The notes under the pieces: model-generated
Told to the model about the DNA's origin: nothing
The model's database searches: none
What the model saw: the letters and a program-made list of their open reading frames with translations, nothing else
In this document: positions 1 through 6,526 of the stretch, piece after piece
Numbering within the stretch: position 1 is the stretch's first letter
Layout of the letters: every line of letters starts with the position of its first letter
From: JBOFSQ01 sp051651625
Lineage (GTDB): Bacteria; Planctomycetota; Planctomycetia; Pirellulales; Thermoguttaceae
DNA length: 11,420 nt
Assembly (NCBI GenBank): GCA_051651625.1
Contig: JBOFSQ010000044.1
Location: forward strand, 1-11,420
Direction: 5' to 3'
Position numbers and translations under genes: made by a program

Positions 1-139
1 GGACGCGACCTTGCAAACCAACAACCGATATTTTGGTAGCGTCCCGTTGGGACGCGCAGTTTCGTTTGTCGCGTACCGGCGGTTGCGCGGAATACCGCTT
101 ACCGCCGGTTATTGAAATTGCTGCCCCGTCGGGGCAAAT
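1..139 (+). repeat. Three-hairpin intergenic repeat, copy A
   Basis: This copy matches the reverse complement of 1265-1403 at 138 of 139 positions (the mismatch is at position 56). It contains three stem-loops: GCGTCCC-GTT-GGGACGC at 39-55, an ACCGGCGG/CCGCCGGT stem whose loop holds a small GCGG-AATA-CCGC hairpin, and GCCCC-GTC-GGGGC at 123-135. It lies downstream of the dusB stop codon. It may extend left of the window. No transposase or target duplication is visible. Confidence 0.9.
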
Positions 140-140
140 A

Positions 141-178
141 CACGCCGCGTTCACGACAACACGCTGCGTTCACGACAA
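141..178. repeat. Two tandem 19-bp units
   Basis: CACGCCGCGTTCACGACAA at 141-159 is followed directly by CACGCTGCGTTCACGACAA at 160-178, with one difference. The pair sits between repeat A and the end of dusB and has no evident function. Confidence 0.7.
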
Positions 179-197
179 GTCGTATAGCAAGTGTGCA

Positions 198-1190
198 TCA
201 TCCCAGCGGAAACTCGTTTTCGATTACGGCGACGAGATCGTTTGGTGTCATAGCGCGGCTGATGTTGGTGCGGAATGCGCGGGCACCGCGTTTTCCGGCG
301 GCGTAGTGGCAGGCGTATTTTCGCATCACGATAGTCGCAACGTCGCGCGGCAACAGTTTTTGTAACCGCATAAAGTGGTCGAGTAAAAGTGATTGCTGTT
401 GTTGCGAAGTTGGGTCATCTGCCGGAGTCTCGCCGCGGAGTGCGGAAGCGATCTGCGAAAAAATCCACGGACGCCCCATCGCCGCACGTCCAATCATAAT
501 TCCGTCAACGGCGAACTGTCGTATCGCGTTAACGGCGTCATCGACGGTACAAATGTCGCCGTTGCCGATGAGCGGAATACGTTTCAAGTGCGGCTTTATC
601 GACGCGATAGTTTCCCAGTCGGCGTGACCGCGATACATTTCTGATGCGGTGCGTCCGTGAACGGTGAGGGCCGCGCCGCCCGCTTCTTCGACAGCCCGCG
701 CGACTTCGACAGCCGTGATCGAATCGCGCGTCCAGCCGAGTCGAATTTTCGCCGTCACCGGCACGTCGCCGCACACCGCCACACACGCCGCGACAATTTT
801 CCCGACTTTATCAGGATCGCGTAACAGCGACGCACCACTCATACTCTTCCCCGCAATCTGCGGTGCGGGACAACCAAAGTTGAGATCGACGACGGAGACG
901 CGGTCTTCGTGCGCGAGTCGGCGTGCGAGTTCGGCGAGGTGTTCGGGATTGTGGTCCCAAATCTGAACTGCCAGCGGACGCGGTTCATCGCGTACACCGG
1001 CGAGTCGCAACGGTTCGTCGCCGCCGCGCGACGCCATCGCAACGAACGCCTGCGCCGAGACCATCTCGGTAGCGATCAGCCCGACTCCGCCCAGCCGCCG
1101 AAGCAGCGAACGAAACGCATAATTCGTGTACCCCGCCATCGGTGCCGAAAGCAGTGGCGGGTCAATAATTAGCGGGCCGATGCGGAGCAT
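198..1190 (-). CDS. dusB: tRNA-dihydrouridine synthase, DusB type
   Basis: The product is a 330-residue FMN-dependent enzyme that reduces specific uridines in the tRNA D-loop to dihydrouridine, using NADPH, in the cytoplasm. Visible family motifs are the FMN-binding start LSAPMAGYTNYAFR (about 14-27), DLNFGCPAP with the catalytic Cys107 as proton donor, VTAKIRLGW with Lys148, LTVHGRT with His178, PLIGNGDI (206-213) and DGIMIGRAAMGRPWIF (229-244). A helical tail with RKYACHYAAGKRGARAFR follows, typical of the tRNA-binding C-terminal domain. Length matches DusB (about 320-330). The ATG at 1190 fits the family start, although no clear Shine-Dalgarno is visible before it. Subfamily DusB rather than DusA or DusC rests on the GCPAP and MGRPWIF motifs and is likely but not proven. 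The gene stands alone between inverted repeats A and B. Confidence 0.93.
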   Translation of the reverse strand: MLRIGPLIIDPPLLSAPMAGYTNYAFRSLLRRLGGVGLIATEMVSAQAFVAMASRGGDEPLRLAGVRDEPRPLAVQIWDHNPEHLAELARRLAHEDRVSVVDLNFGCPAPQIAGKSMSGASLLRDPDKVGKIVAACVAVCGDVPVTAKIRLGWTRDSITAVEVARAVEEAGGAALTVHGRTASEMYRGHADWETIASIKPHLKRIPLIGNGDICTVDDAVNAIRQFAVDGIMIGRAAMGRPWIFSQIASALRGETPADDPTSQQQQSLLLDHFMRLQKLLPRDVATIVMRKYACHYAAGKRGARAFRTNISRAMTPNDLVAVIENEFPLG

Positions 1191-1264
1191 TCAATAAAAA
1201 CTAGGGGGGAAAATGTCATTTCGCTGCAAACAATGAACGCTGTTTCGGCGTGAATGCGTTTTAC

Positions 1265-1403
1265 ATTTGCCCCGACGGGGCAGCAATTTCAATAACCGGC
1301 GGTAAGCGGTATTCCGCGCAACCGCCGGTACGCGACAAACGAAACTGTGCGTCCCAACGGGACGCTACCAAAATATCGGTTGTTGGTTTGCAAGGTCGCG
1401 TCC
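1265..1403 (-). repeat. Three-hairpin intergenic repeat, copy B
   Basis: This is a reverse-complement copy of 1-139, 138 of 139 identical. Hairpins on this strand are GCCCC-GAC-GGGGC at 1269-1281, an ACCGGCGG (1295-1302)/CCGCCGGT (1322-1329) stem with a nested GCGG-TATT-CCGC (1306-1317), and GCGTCCC-AAC-GGGACGC. It starts 75 bp upstream of the dusB start codon, so dusB lies between inverted copies. Confidence 0.9.
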
Positions 1404-1432
1404 TACAGACGCACCGAAATTTGTGCCGTGTC

Positions 1433-1512
1433 ACCGGCGGTTGCGTTTGCCGCTATCGCGGCTGCACTTACCGCCGGTTATTGAGATACTGCCCCGACGG
1501 GGCAAATACGCC
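1433..1512 (+). repeat. Three-hairpin intergenic repeat, diverged copy C
   Basis: This has the same orientation as copy A and sits 29 bp from the end of copy B. It keeps the ACCGGCGG (1433-1440)/CCGCCGGT (1471-1478) stem and the GCCCC-GAC-GGGGC hairpin (1491-1503). The loop is different and carries its own nested hairpin, GCCGC-TATC-GCGGC (1449-1462). The first (GCGTCCC) hairpin is missing. It lies just after the greA stop, where it could act as a terminator. Together B and C account for most of the 363-base gap between dusB and greA. Confidence 0.8.
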
Positions 1513-1553
1513 GACGGCAACGCTGTCAAAATCCGTGAACGAGTACAATCGTG

Positions 1554-2033
1554 TCACCCGTCGTATGACACATCGAGAATGTCGAACTCGAACTTGCCCG
1601 CTGGGACAGTAACTTCCGCCTTTTGTCCCTTTTTCTTGCCGAGAAAACCTTGTGCGAACGGACTGGTGACGAGAATTTTTCCGGTGTCGAAGTCTTCGTC
1701 GCCAGCGCCGACGAGGGTGTAAATCTCTTCTTCGCCCGTTGAGAGACGTTTGACTTTTATCGTTGCACCGAACCGGATTTCGCCCTGTGGAATCGCGGAC
1801 GTATCGACGATTTCGGCGCGACCGATCTTTGCTTTGAGGTCGTTGATTTTTGCTTGGAGTAGTCCTTGGCTCTCGCGGGCACCGTGATATTCGGCGTTCT
1901 CTTTGAGGTCGCCTTCGGCCCGCGCCGTCGCCAGCCGCTCAACGATGATCGGCATCTCCACCATCTCCATCCGCTCGATCTCGGCGCGGAGACGGCTGTA
2001 ACCTTCTCGCGTCATCGGAATTGTGTTTGACAT
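1554..2033 (-). CDS. greA: Transcription elongation factor GreA
   Basis: The product (159 residues, the usual GreA length) binds the RNA polymerase secondary channel and stimulates cleavage of backtracked transcripts. An N-terminal coiled coil (about 8-75) carries the tip motif EGDLKENAEYH (40-50). Asp42 and Glu45 correspond to the acidic pair that coordinates magnesium at the polymerase active site. A C-terminal FKBP-like domain follows, with FGATIKVK (88-95), TLVGAGDED (106-114) and SPFAQGFLGKKKGQ (124-137), matching the family SP-x-xx-LxGkxxGd region. The start is well supported by a GGAGGG Shine-Dalgarno about 10 bases upstream of the ATG. GreB is less likely because the acidic-tip sequence and length match GreA. 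The gene diverges from the chemoreceptor at 2338, and repeat C lies at its 3' end. Confidence 0.96.
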   Translation of the reverse strand: MSNTIPMTREGYSRLRAEIERMEMVEMPIIVERLATARAEGDLKENAEYHGARESQGLLQAKINDLKAKIGRAEIVDTSAIPQGEIRFGATIKVKRLSTGEEEIYTLVGAGDEDFDTGKILVTSPFAQGFLGKKKGQKAEVTVPAGKFEFDILDVSYDG

Positions 2034-2337
2034 AGTATTTTTCCCTCCACAAGGTCAAGCGACCAGAATAGACAAACTCTCAAGAAACACGATGCTGCGT
2101 ATTGTAACGCGACATCGCTACTTCACAAGTCGGCTCTGTAGAGTGGTTCCGGTTCAGACTGCCTCAATCACTCAGGGGGGATTGTTTGAGAGCGGGACTT
2201 GGCTACAATCCCGACATTCTTTTCCATGCGTGCTAGGCTTGACATGTCTCGGACACTAGCGGCGTTTGGAAACGGAATCGTGTGTTGTGGAAGTTCGCTT
2301 CTCGTTTGGGTCCACTTTTTGTGAAAGGTAAACGGCG
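2034..2337. other. Divergent intergenic region between greA and the chemoreceptor
   Basis: This 304-base gap holds the greA ribosome binding site and candidate promoter on the left and the chemoreceptor leader on the right, with a GAAAGG Shine-Dalgarno ahead of 2338. A TTGACA hexamer occurs near 2238 but has no convincing -10 partner. No repeat, small gene or RNA was recognised. Confidence 0.5.
2101..2128 (-). promoter_or_regulatory. Candidate greA promoter
   Basis: On the minus strand, TTGTGA (2123-2128) and TACAAT (2101-2106) are separated by 16 bases, which resembles a housekeeping-sigma promoter. It would give a leader of about 60 bases before the greA start. This is pattern only, and planctomycete promoters are poorly characterised. 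Confidence 0.35.
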
Positions 2338-4416
2338 ATGATTAACAGTTTCAAGATTGGTACAAAGTTGATGACGGGGTTCTTGCTTGTTCTCTTGCTT
2401 ACCGTCCTCGTGGCGGCAGCGGGGGTTTACATCATCAACGTTTCCGGCGAACAAACGCGAGAGCTTTACCGCGTCACGCAGATCGCTGCAAACGTGCAAA
2501 CGATTCAGTCGCTGGTGCTCTCGGCTGAATTGATGTCCGAACGCGGGTCCGCAACACGCGACGTGAAGTACCAGACAGAAGCGGCTGGATATTTGGACAA
2601 AGTTGCAAAAATTGCCACAGACGCAAAAGAAATTTCGCATCTTGACGAAACCAAAAACGGGCTAGACAAAATTATAGCGACTGTGACAAAGTTTAAGACG
2701 GAAGATGCCCAGTGGTATAAAGACGACGCGGCGCGGTTTGAAATTCGTAAAAATCAGCAGGCGAAAGGAGCTGAAGTAATAAAAGCCCTCAATGAAGTGC
2801 GTAAGAGTGTTTCCGACTTGGGGGACGCTGCAATTAAGACAGTGCCCGGTATCGAAGAACCGGTAATGTCGCCGCCTCGTTTTTTTCCGCTCCTGCGCAG
2901 TATTGATGACGTAATAATTGATTTTTGGACGATTCGCCGATTGGTAGCTCTCTTTGACGCCTCTACAGACAATGACAAAACGATTTTTGACGATGGTCGA
3001 ATTGCCATTTCTCAAAATGTTGCCACAAGTGTGGCGGAACTGCGCAAGAAGCTGGAAACAACTCTTGAGTCTATAAAACTGGAAAAAAACCGTGAATTGA
3101 TGGGACTGGCGATAAAGGCAGTAGATGGATATGTTACAGTGCAGCAGCAATACGCTGCCGCCACGATGGCACTAGGGAAGTTGCAAGATGGAATCACCGC
3201 AACTGGTGAACAGGTCGTTTCTCAAGTGGACGAGCTTGTGGAGCTGATGGGAAAGCAGGTCGCCGAAGCTCTTACGCGAGAAGAAACCGAGAGTGCCCGC
3301 GGGTTAAAACTGATTTATGCACTCACGGGGATTGCAATAGTTTTGAGTATTTGCATCAGCGTTTTGCTCACACGCAACATCACGTCGGGAACGAAACTGA
3401 TCGTTGACGCAATGACGAAAATCGCCACAAAGGGGGATTTGTCCGTCGAATTTGCGCCAGCGTTTTTGGCACGCGGCGACGAGCTTGGTGATTTGGCACG
3501 CGGTGCGGAACTGATTGTGAAAGATTACCAGTCGGTCGATAAGCTCGCGGGCGAACTCGCACACGGAAACTGGAATCTTAACGTTCGTGTCAAGAGCGAC
3601 CAAGACTCGATGAATCGTCGCCTCTCGCAAATGCTTGACGACGTTAACAGTGTGTTGCGTGAAATTAACACCAGCGTTGCGCAGGTGGCAACGGGTTCGA
3701 CGGAAATCTCAAGTGCTGCGCAGAGTTTGTCGAACGGTGCGCAGTCGTCGGCGGCGAGTTTGGAAGAAATTTCTGCGTCGATGAACGAGATTCAAGGTCA
3801 AACGAAGGCGAACGCCTCGAGTGCATCGAGTGCGCGTGACTTGGCACAAAAGATGACGACCGCAGCGACGGCTGGCCAAACTGCGATGCGCGACATGAAC
3901 GATTCGATGGGACGAATCACGACGAACTCGCAAGAGGTTCAGCGTGTTATTAAGGTCATCGACGACATTGCTTTCCAAACGAACCTTCTCGCGCTCAACG
4001 CGGCGGTGGAAGCGGCGCGTGCTGGTCAGCATGGAAAAGGTTTTGCGGTTGTTGCGGAAGAGGTGCGAAACTTGGCTGCACGCAGTGCGAAAGCCGCACA
4101 CGAAACCGCAACCCTCATCGCCAACAGCAGCGACGAAATCAAGAAGGGCGGCGAAGTGGCAACGCACACCGGCACGGTACTCGATTCGATTGTCGAACAG
4201 GTCAAGCAAACTTCCGACTTGATTTCCGGCATTGCTGTCGCCAGCGACGAGCAGGCGCAAGGTGTTGGACAGGTGACGATTGGTCTGCAACAGATCGATG
4301 GTGTGATTCAACAAAACACCGCCGCCGCCGAAGAATCAGCCTCCGCCGCAAACGAAATGAGCGGCATGGCGAAATCTCTACAAAACATCGTCGGCAAGTT
4401 CGAACTGCGGAAGTAA
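2338..4416 (+). CDS. Methyl-accepting chemotaxis protein (transmembrane chemoreceptor)
   Basis: This is a 692-residue receptor that controls CheA kinase through CheW. A first membrane helix spans about 12-34, followed by a roughly 290-residue, mainly helical periplasmic sensor (35-322). It is longer than the usual four-helix bundle and could be a helical bimodular-like sensor. A second membrane helix spans about 324-345. HAMP-like linkers follow, apparently two in tandem (about 346-400 and 400-440). The cytoplasmic signalling coiled coil runs from about 441 to 685. Its hairpin tip at about 541-584 is highly conserved (DDIAFQTNLLALNAAVEAAR, then GFAVVAEEVRNLA). Glu/Gln-rich flanks such as SLEEISASMNEI look like methylation helices. 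The protein ends KFELRK, with no CheR-tethering pentapeptide. The ATG has GAAAGG upstream. No che genes are nearby, so the ligand and the array partner are unknown. Confidence 0.93.
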   Translation: MINSFKIGTKLMTGFLLVLLLTVLVAAAGVYIINVSGEQTRELYRVTQIAANVQTIQSLVLSAELMSERGSATRDVKYQTEAAGYLDKVAKIATDAKEISHLDETKNGLDKIIATVTKFKTEDAQWYKDDAARFEIRKNQQAKGAEVIKALNEVRKSVSDLGDAAIKTVPGIEEPVMSPPRFFPLLRSIDDVIIDFWTIRRLVALFDASTDNDKTIFDDGRIAISQNVATSVAELRKKLETTLESIKLEKNRELMGLAIKAVDGYVTVQQQYAAATMALGKLQDGITATGEQVVSQVDELVELMGKQVAEALTREETESARGLKLIYALTGIAIVLSICISVLLTRNITSGTKLIVDAMTKIATKGDLSVEFAPAFLARGDELGDLARGAELIVKDYQSVDKLAGELAHGNWNLNVRVKSDQDSMNRRLSQMLDDVNSVLREINTSVAQVATGSTEISSAAQSLSNGAQSSAASLEEISASMNEIQGQTKANASSASSARDLAQKMTTAATAGQTAMRDMNDSMGRITTNSQEVQRVIKVIDDIAFQTNLLALNAAVEAARAGQHGKGFAVVAEEVRNLAARSAKAAHETATLIANSSDEIKKGGEVATHTGTVLDSIVEQVKQTSDLISGIAVASDEQAQGVGQVTIGLQQIDGVIQQNTAAAEESASAANEMSGMAKSLQNIVGKFELRK

Positions 4417-4450
4417 TTCAGAGTGTTCTGCCAACACCATAGGCCCCAAC

Positions 4451-4494
4451 GCCATAGGCCCTATAGGACTTATATGTCCTATAGGGCCTATGGC
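4451..4494 (+). terminator. Perfect 19-bp palindrome after the chemoreceptor gene
   Basis: GCCATAGGCCCTATAGGAC (4451-4469) pairs perfectly with 4476-4494 around the six-base loop TTATAT. It lies 34 bases after the chemoreceptor stop. CCATAGGCCC also occurs once just upstream, and GCCAAC/GTTGGC can pair outside the stem. No strong U-tract follows, so intrinsic termination is uncertain. Transcript 3'-end protection is an alternative. Confidence 0.6.
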
Positions 4495-4527
4495 ATTTCT
4501 GGAGGTTGGCTGTTTCACCAATTCGGA

Positions 4528-4614
4528 CACTCGCTTACGCTTCGTGTTCTGATTCAGGGCACTCGCTTACGCTTCGCGTTCTGGTTCAGGGCACTCGCTT
4601 ACGCTTCGTGTTCT
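4528..4614 (+). repeat. Three tandem copies of a 32-bp repeat
   Basis: The 23-base core CACTCGCTTACGCTTCGTGT+TCT recurs at 4528-4550, 4560-4582 (one T to C change) and 4592-4614. The 9-base linkers are nearly identical (GATTCAGGG, GGTTCAGGG). The same unit recurs at 5228-5250 and, inverted, at 5269-5291 and 5300-5321. The last base of the third unit is the first base of the stop codon of the DUF4416 gene on the other strand. Confidence 0.9.
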
Positions 4615-5153
4615 TATTGTCGTGCTCTGGTTTTTTTGATGTGTTCGCGGCACGCTGTTAGGAAGGCGTGACACTGCGGCTCGCGGTAGTCGGGGTATGT
4701 CCACGGCAGCGGCGTCCACGCGCCGCGCGTGAAGGTGAGGGTCGTTTCGCCGAAGATGCCATCGCTGAGATAGATACGGTGTGCATGGTCTTTGGTCGAT
4801 GCAAGGATGAGCTTGCCGAGATCGACGTACCCCGCGTCAAGATTGATGGGACGCACCACTCCAACCGCATCGAGTACACGTTCGTCTTCGAGCGAGTTTG
4901 TCAGATGTTTGAACGACGCAAGTGAACCAGCGTCGATGAGCGTCTCGAACCCCCAAAGTTGTTTGATCAGGTTCGCCCCCATCGTTGCGGTGTAGTATGT
5001 CGTGAAGTCATCGACGCAAAACGGTTCACTCTCAAGAACGACGGGGCCGCAGCGGGCGACAAGTTTTTCGCGTCCCCACGCAAGGTCGCAAGCACGGGCA
5101 GCAAACGCCGCCACGATAAGCATCACCGGTTGTGGTGTGCGAATTGTTCCCAT
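4614..5153 (-). CDS. DUF4416 family protein of unknown function
   Basis: The 179-residue product matches DUF4416 as I recall the family. The N-terminal segment ends in GPVVLESEPFCVDDFTTYY (36-54), followed by TATMGANLIKQLWGFETLI (55-73), the FKHLTNSLED segment (81-90), and a conserved core at 101-157. That core contains RPINLDAGYVDLGKLILAST, KDHAHRIYLSDGIFGETTL and PWTYPDYR. There is no signal peptide or membrane segment, so it is probably cytoplasmic. The family is about 170-180 residues, so this looks full length. The biochemical role is not established, and conserved Asp/His/Tyr residues hint at an enzyme or metal site only by inference. The stop codon TAA (4614-4616) overlaps the adjoining 32-bp repeat, so the last residues (KKTRARQ) may be repeat-derived. 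The start is the first ATG in frame and has only a weak GAGA upstream. Confidence 0.85.
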   Translation of the reverse strand: MGTIRTPQPVMLIVAAFAARACDLAWGREKLVARCGPVVLESEPFCVDDFTTYYTATMGANLIKQLWGFETLIDAGSLASFKHLTNSLEDERVLDAVGVVRPINLDAGYVDLGKLILASTKDHAHRIYLSDGIFGETTLTFTRGAWTPLPWTYPDYREPQCHAFLTACREHIKKTRARQ

Positions 5154-5224
5154 TTGGTGTTATCTCGTTTGGTGGATTTGTGACCGTTCACGAAATTTGG
5201 TTGTCGTTGGCGTGTTATGATTCA

Positions 5225-5294
5225 GGGCACTCGCTTACGCTTCGTGTTCTTATTGACGTAACGTAATAAGAACACGAAGCGTAAGCGAGTGCCC
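5225..5294 (-). terminator. 30-bp perfect inverted repeat built from the 32-bp unit
   Basis: The arms at 5225-5254 and 5265-5294 are exact reverse complements around GACGTAACGT, whose ACGT/ACGT could extend the stem. The arms are two 32-bp repeat units in opposite orientation. A further inverted unit follows at 5300-5321. The structure lies 51 bases after the acetyltransferase stop and upstream of the DUF4416 gene, so it probably ends or insulates minus-strand transcription. No clear U-tract is seen. Confidence 0.65.
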
Positions 5295-5372
5295 AATCGG
5301 AACACGAAGCGTAAGCGAGTGCCAAAAAGGATGGCCGCAGCGTCCACGAATTGCAGTGAGGATGGTTTCATG

Positions 5373-6368
5373 TCACGTTTCTCTGATGCTGAGAAGTTTT
5401 TGCTGGTACTGCTCAAACCCTGTACGATTGTAGACTCTCACTGCGGGAACGTTTGCCGAATCGACGGCGACAAAGACCCAGCGTCGGTCGTTCTGGCGTG
5501 CGAACCACTGTGTCCACTCGACCAGACCGCGTCCGAGGCCGCAGCCACGCGACGATTTCTCAAGGCCAACGTAGACAATTTCAAGTCCGTTCTCGCGCGG
5601 ATGGTCGCAGAGAAGAAGCACGCCGCACGCTTCGTCTTCAAAGTCGTTCGCCGTGTTGTTACGGTGAAGAGTGCTGTTGCGGTGAACGGTGTACCAAAGT
5701 TGCAGGTCGTGCCCCGGTGCGAGGCGGTACCCTTCGATAACAGTCTTTGCACGACACGGGCCGAGAATGTCGGGGAAGTCGAGGCTGTCTTCGTAAGTTC
5801 GTTCGGCAATTTCAATGACTTTCGCCACCGCGAGACGCTCTTCGTTTGGCGTCGCGCGGTGTGTAACAACAGGACGCAGCGTTGCAGCCAGCGTCGGCGG
5901 CGCGAGCGGAAACGACACCTCATCACACGCCATCGAGACCAGCGGCGAGACAATTCGGAACCCCATTTGACGCGGCGTTTCGGTGTCGTCAACGTCTTCA
6001 CTCATCATCACGGCCATCGGAATACGCTGCGTTTTGCAGAACTCGCCAAACGTCTGCGCGATGAGCGGCAGCACGTCCGGTGCGACCGTCAGCGGCGGCG
6101 TTATGAGAATCAGATCGTCACCCTGACGCTGCGCAAAGAGACCACCAACGATTGTCTCGCCGAGCCAGACCGCACAACTACCAGAGCAATCGAGTAGACC
6201 GAGCCGCAGCGATTCCAGTATCGGCGCGACGCGGTTCTGCCGCTCATTGTGGTCGAACGACGACACCAAAAACGCCAGCAGCGTCGGCAAGTCGTCGTTA
6301 CCGACAGCCGCGACGCGATAGCCGCAGAGCGAAGTGGAGTTGTCTTCGGTGGTCATTCGTGTTGACAT
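5373..6368 (-). CDS. GNAT family N-acetyltransferase, probable tandem domain
   Basis: With the start at 6368 the protein has 331 residues. The C-terminal half is a clear GNAT fold. The acetyl-CoA motif A is LEIVYVGLEKSSRGCGLGRG (about 262-281), with the pyrophosphate-binding R-G-x-G-L-G. It is followed by RWVFVAVDSANVPAVRVYN (about 296-314) and the GFEQYQ ending, as in motif B. The N-terminal half (about 15-155) has the right length and a WLGETIVGGLFAQR strand pattern for a second, degenerate GNAT domain, but lacks a convincing motif A. Tandem GNATs such as mycothiol synthase have this shape; the substrate here is unknown. The open frame continues upstream to 6455, but those 29 residues are encoded by the adjacent repeat element, so the ATG at 6368 (or 6356) is preferred. 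Neither start has a strong Shine-Dalgarno. Confidence 0.8.
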   Translation of the reverse strand: MSTRMTTEDNSTSLCGYRVAAVGNDDLPTLLAFLVSSFDHNERQNRVAPILESLRLGLLDCSGSCAVWLGETIVGGLFAQRQGDDLILITPPLTVAPDVLPLIAQTFGEFCKTQRIPMAVMMSEDVDDTETPRQMGFRIVSPLVSMACDEVSFPLAPPTLAATLRPVVTHRATPNEERLAVAKVIEIAERTYEDSLDFPDILGPCRAKTVIEGYRLAPGHDLQLWYTVHRNSTLHRNNTANDFEDEACGVLLLCDHPRENGLEIVYVGLEKSSRGCGLGRGLVEWTQWFARQNDRRWVFVAVDSANVPAVRVYNRTGFEQYQQKLLSIRET

Positions 6369-6375
6369 CGCCGTA

Positions 6376-6526
6376 TAGTAGACTTGTTCGGAAACCTCAA
6401 GTTGGGGCGATTGAGTAGTTCGCGGTTCGGCATAGCCGAACCCTCCAGTTGTCATACGCCGCAGGCGTGGAGGGTTCGGCTATGCCTAACCGATGTGCGG
6501 GTGCAAGTTTCCGAACAGGTCTACTA
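6376..6526 (+). mobile_element. MITE-like palindromic element, complete copy 1
   Basis: This 151-bp element has 20-bp terminal inverted repeats, TAGTAGACTTGTTCGGAAAC (6376-6395) and GTTTCCGAACAGGTCTACTA (6507-6526), with one mismatch. Its core is a 24-bp inverted repeat (6424-6447 and 6468-6491, one mismatch at 6487) around a 20-base loop that holds CGCC-GCA-GGCG. Each arm is also self-complementary (GGTTCGGC-ATA-GCCGAACC in the left arm). Two more copies occur in the window. It carries no gene, so any mobility would need a transposase elsewhere. No target site duplication is evident. Its right end contains the folK stop codon. Confidence 0.8.

Noticed and set aside
33..365. Open frame of 110 codons on the plus strand
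   Set aside because: It runs through hairpin repeat A and the antisense strand of dusB, with no protein-like features.
3709..4314. 201-codon minus-strand frame inside the chemoreceptor gene
   Set aside because: It is antisense to the highly conserved signalling domain, rich in Arg/Leu/Ser as expected for a shadow frame, and matches nothing recognisable.
4528..4614. Short regularly spaced repeats resembling a CRISPR array
   Set aside because: The spacers are only 9 bases and nearly identical to each other, the unit also occurs inverted nearby, and there are no cas genes.
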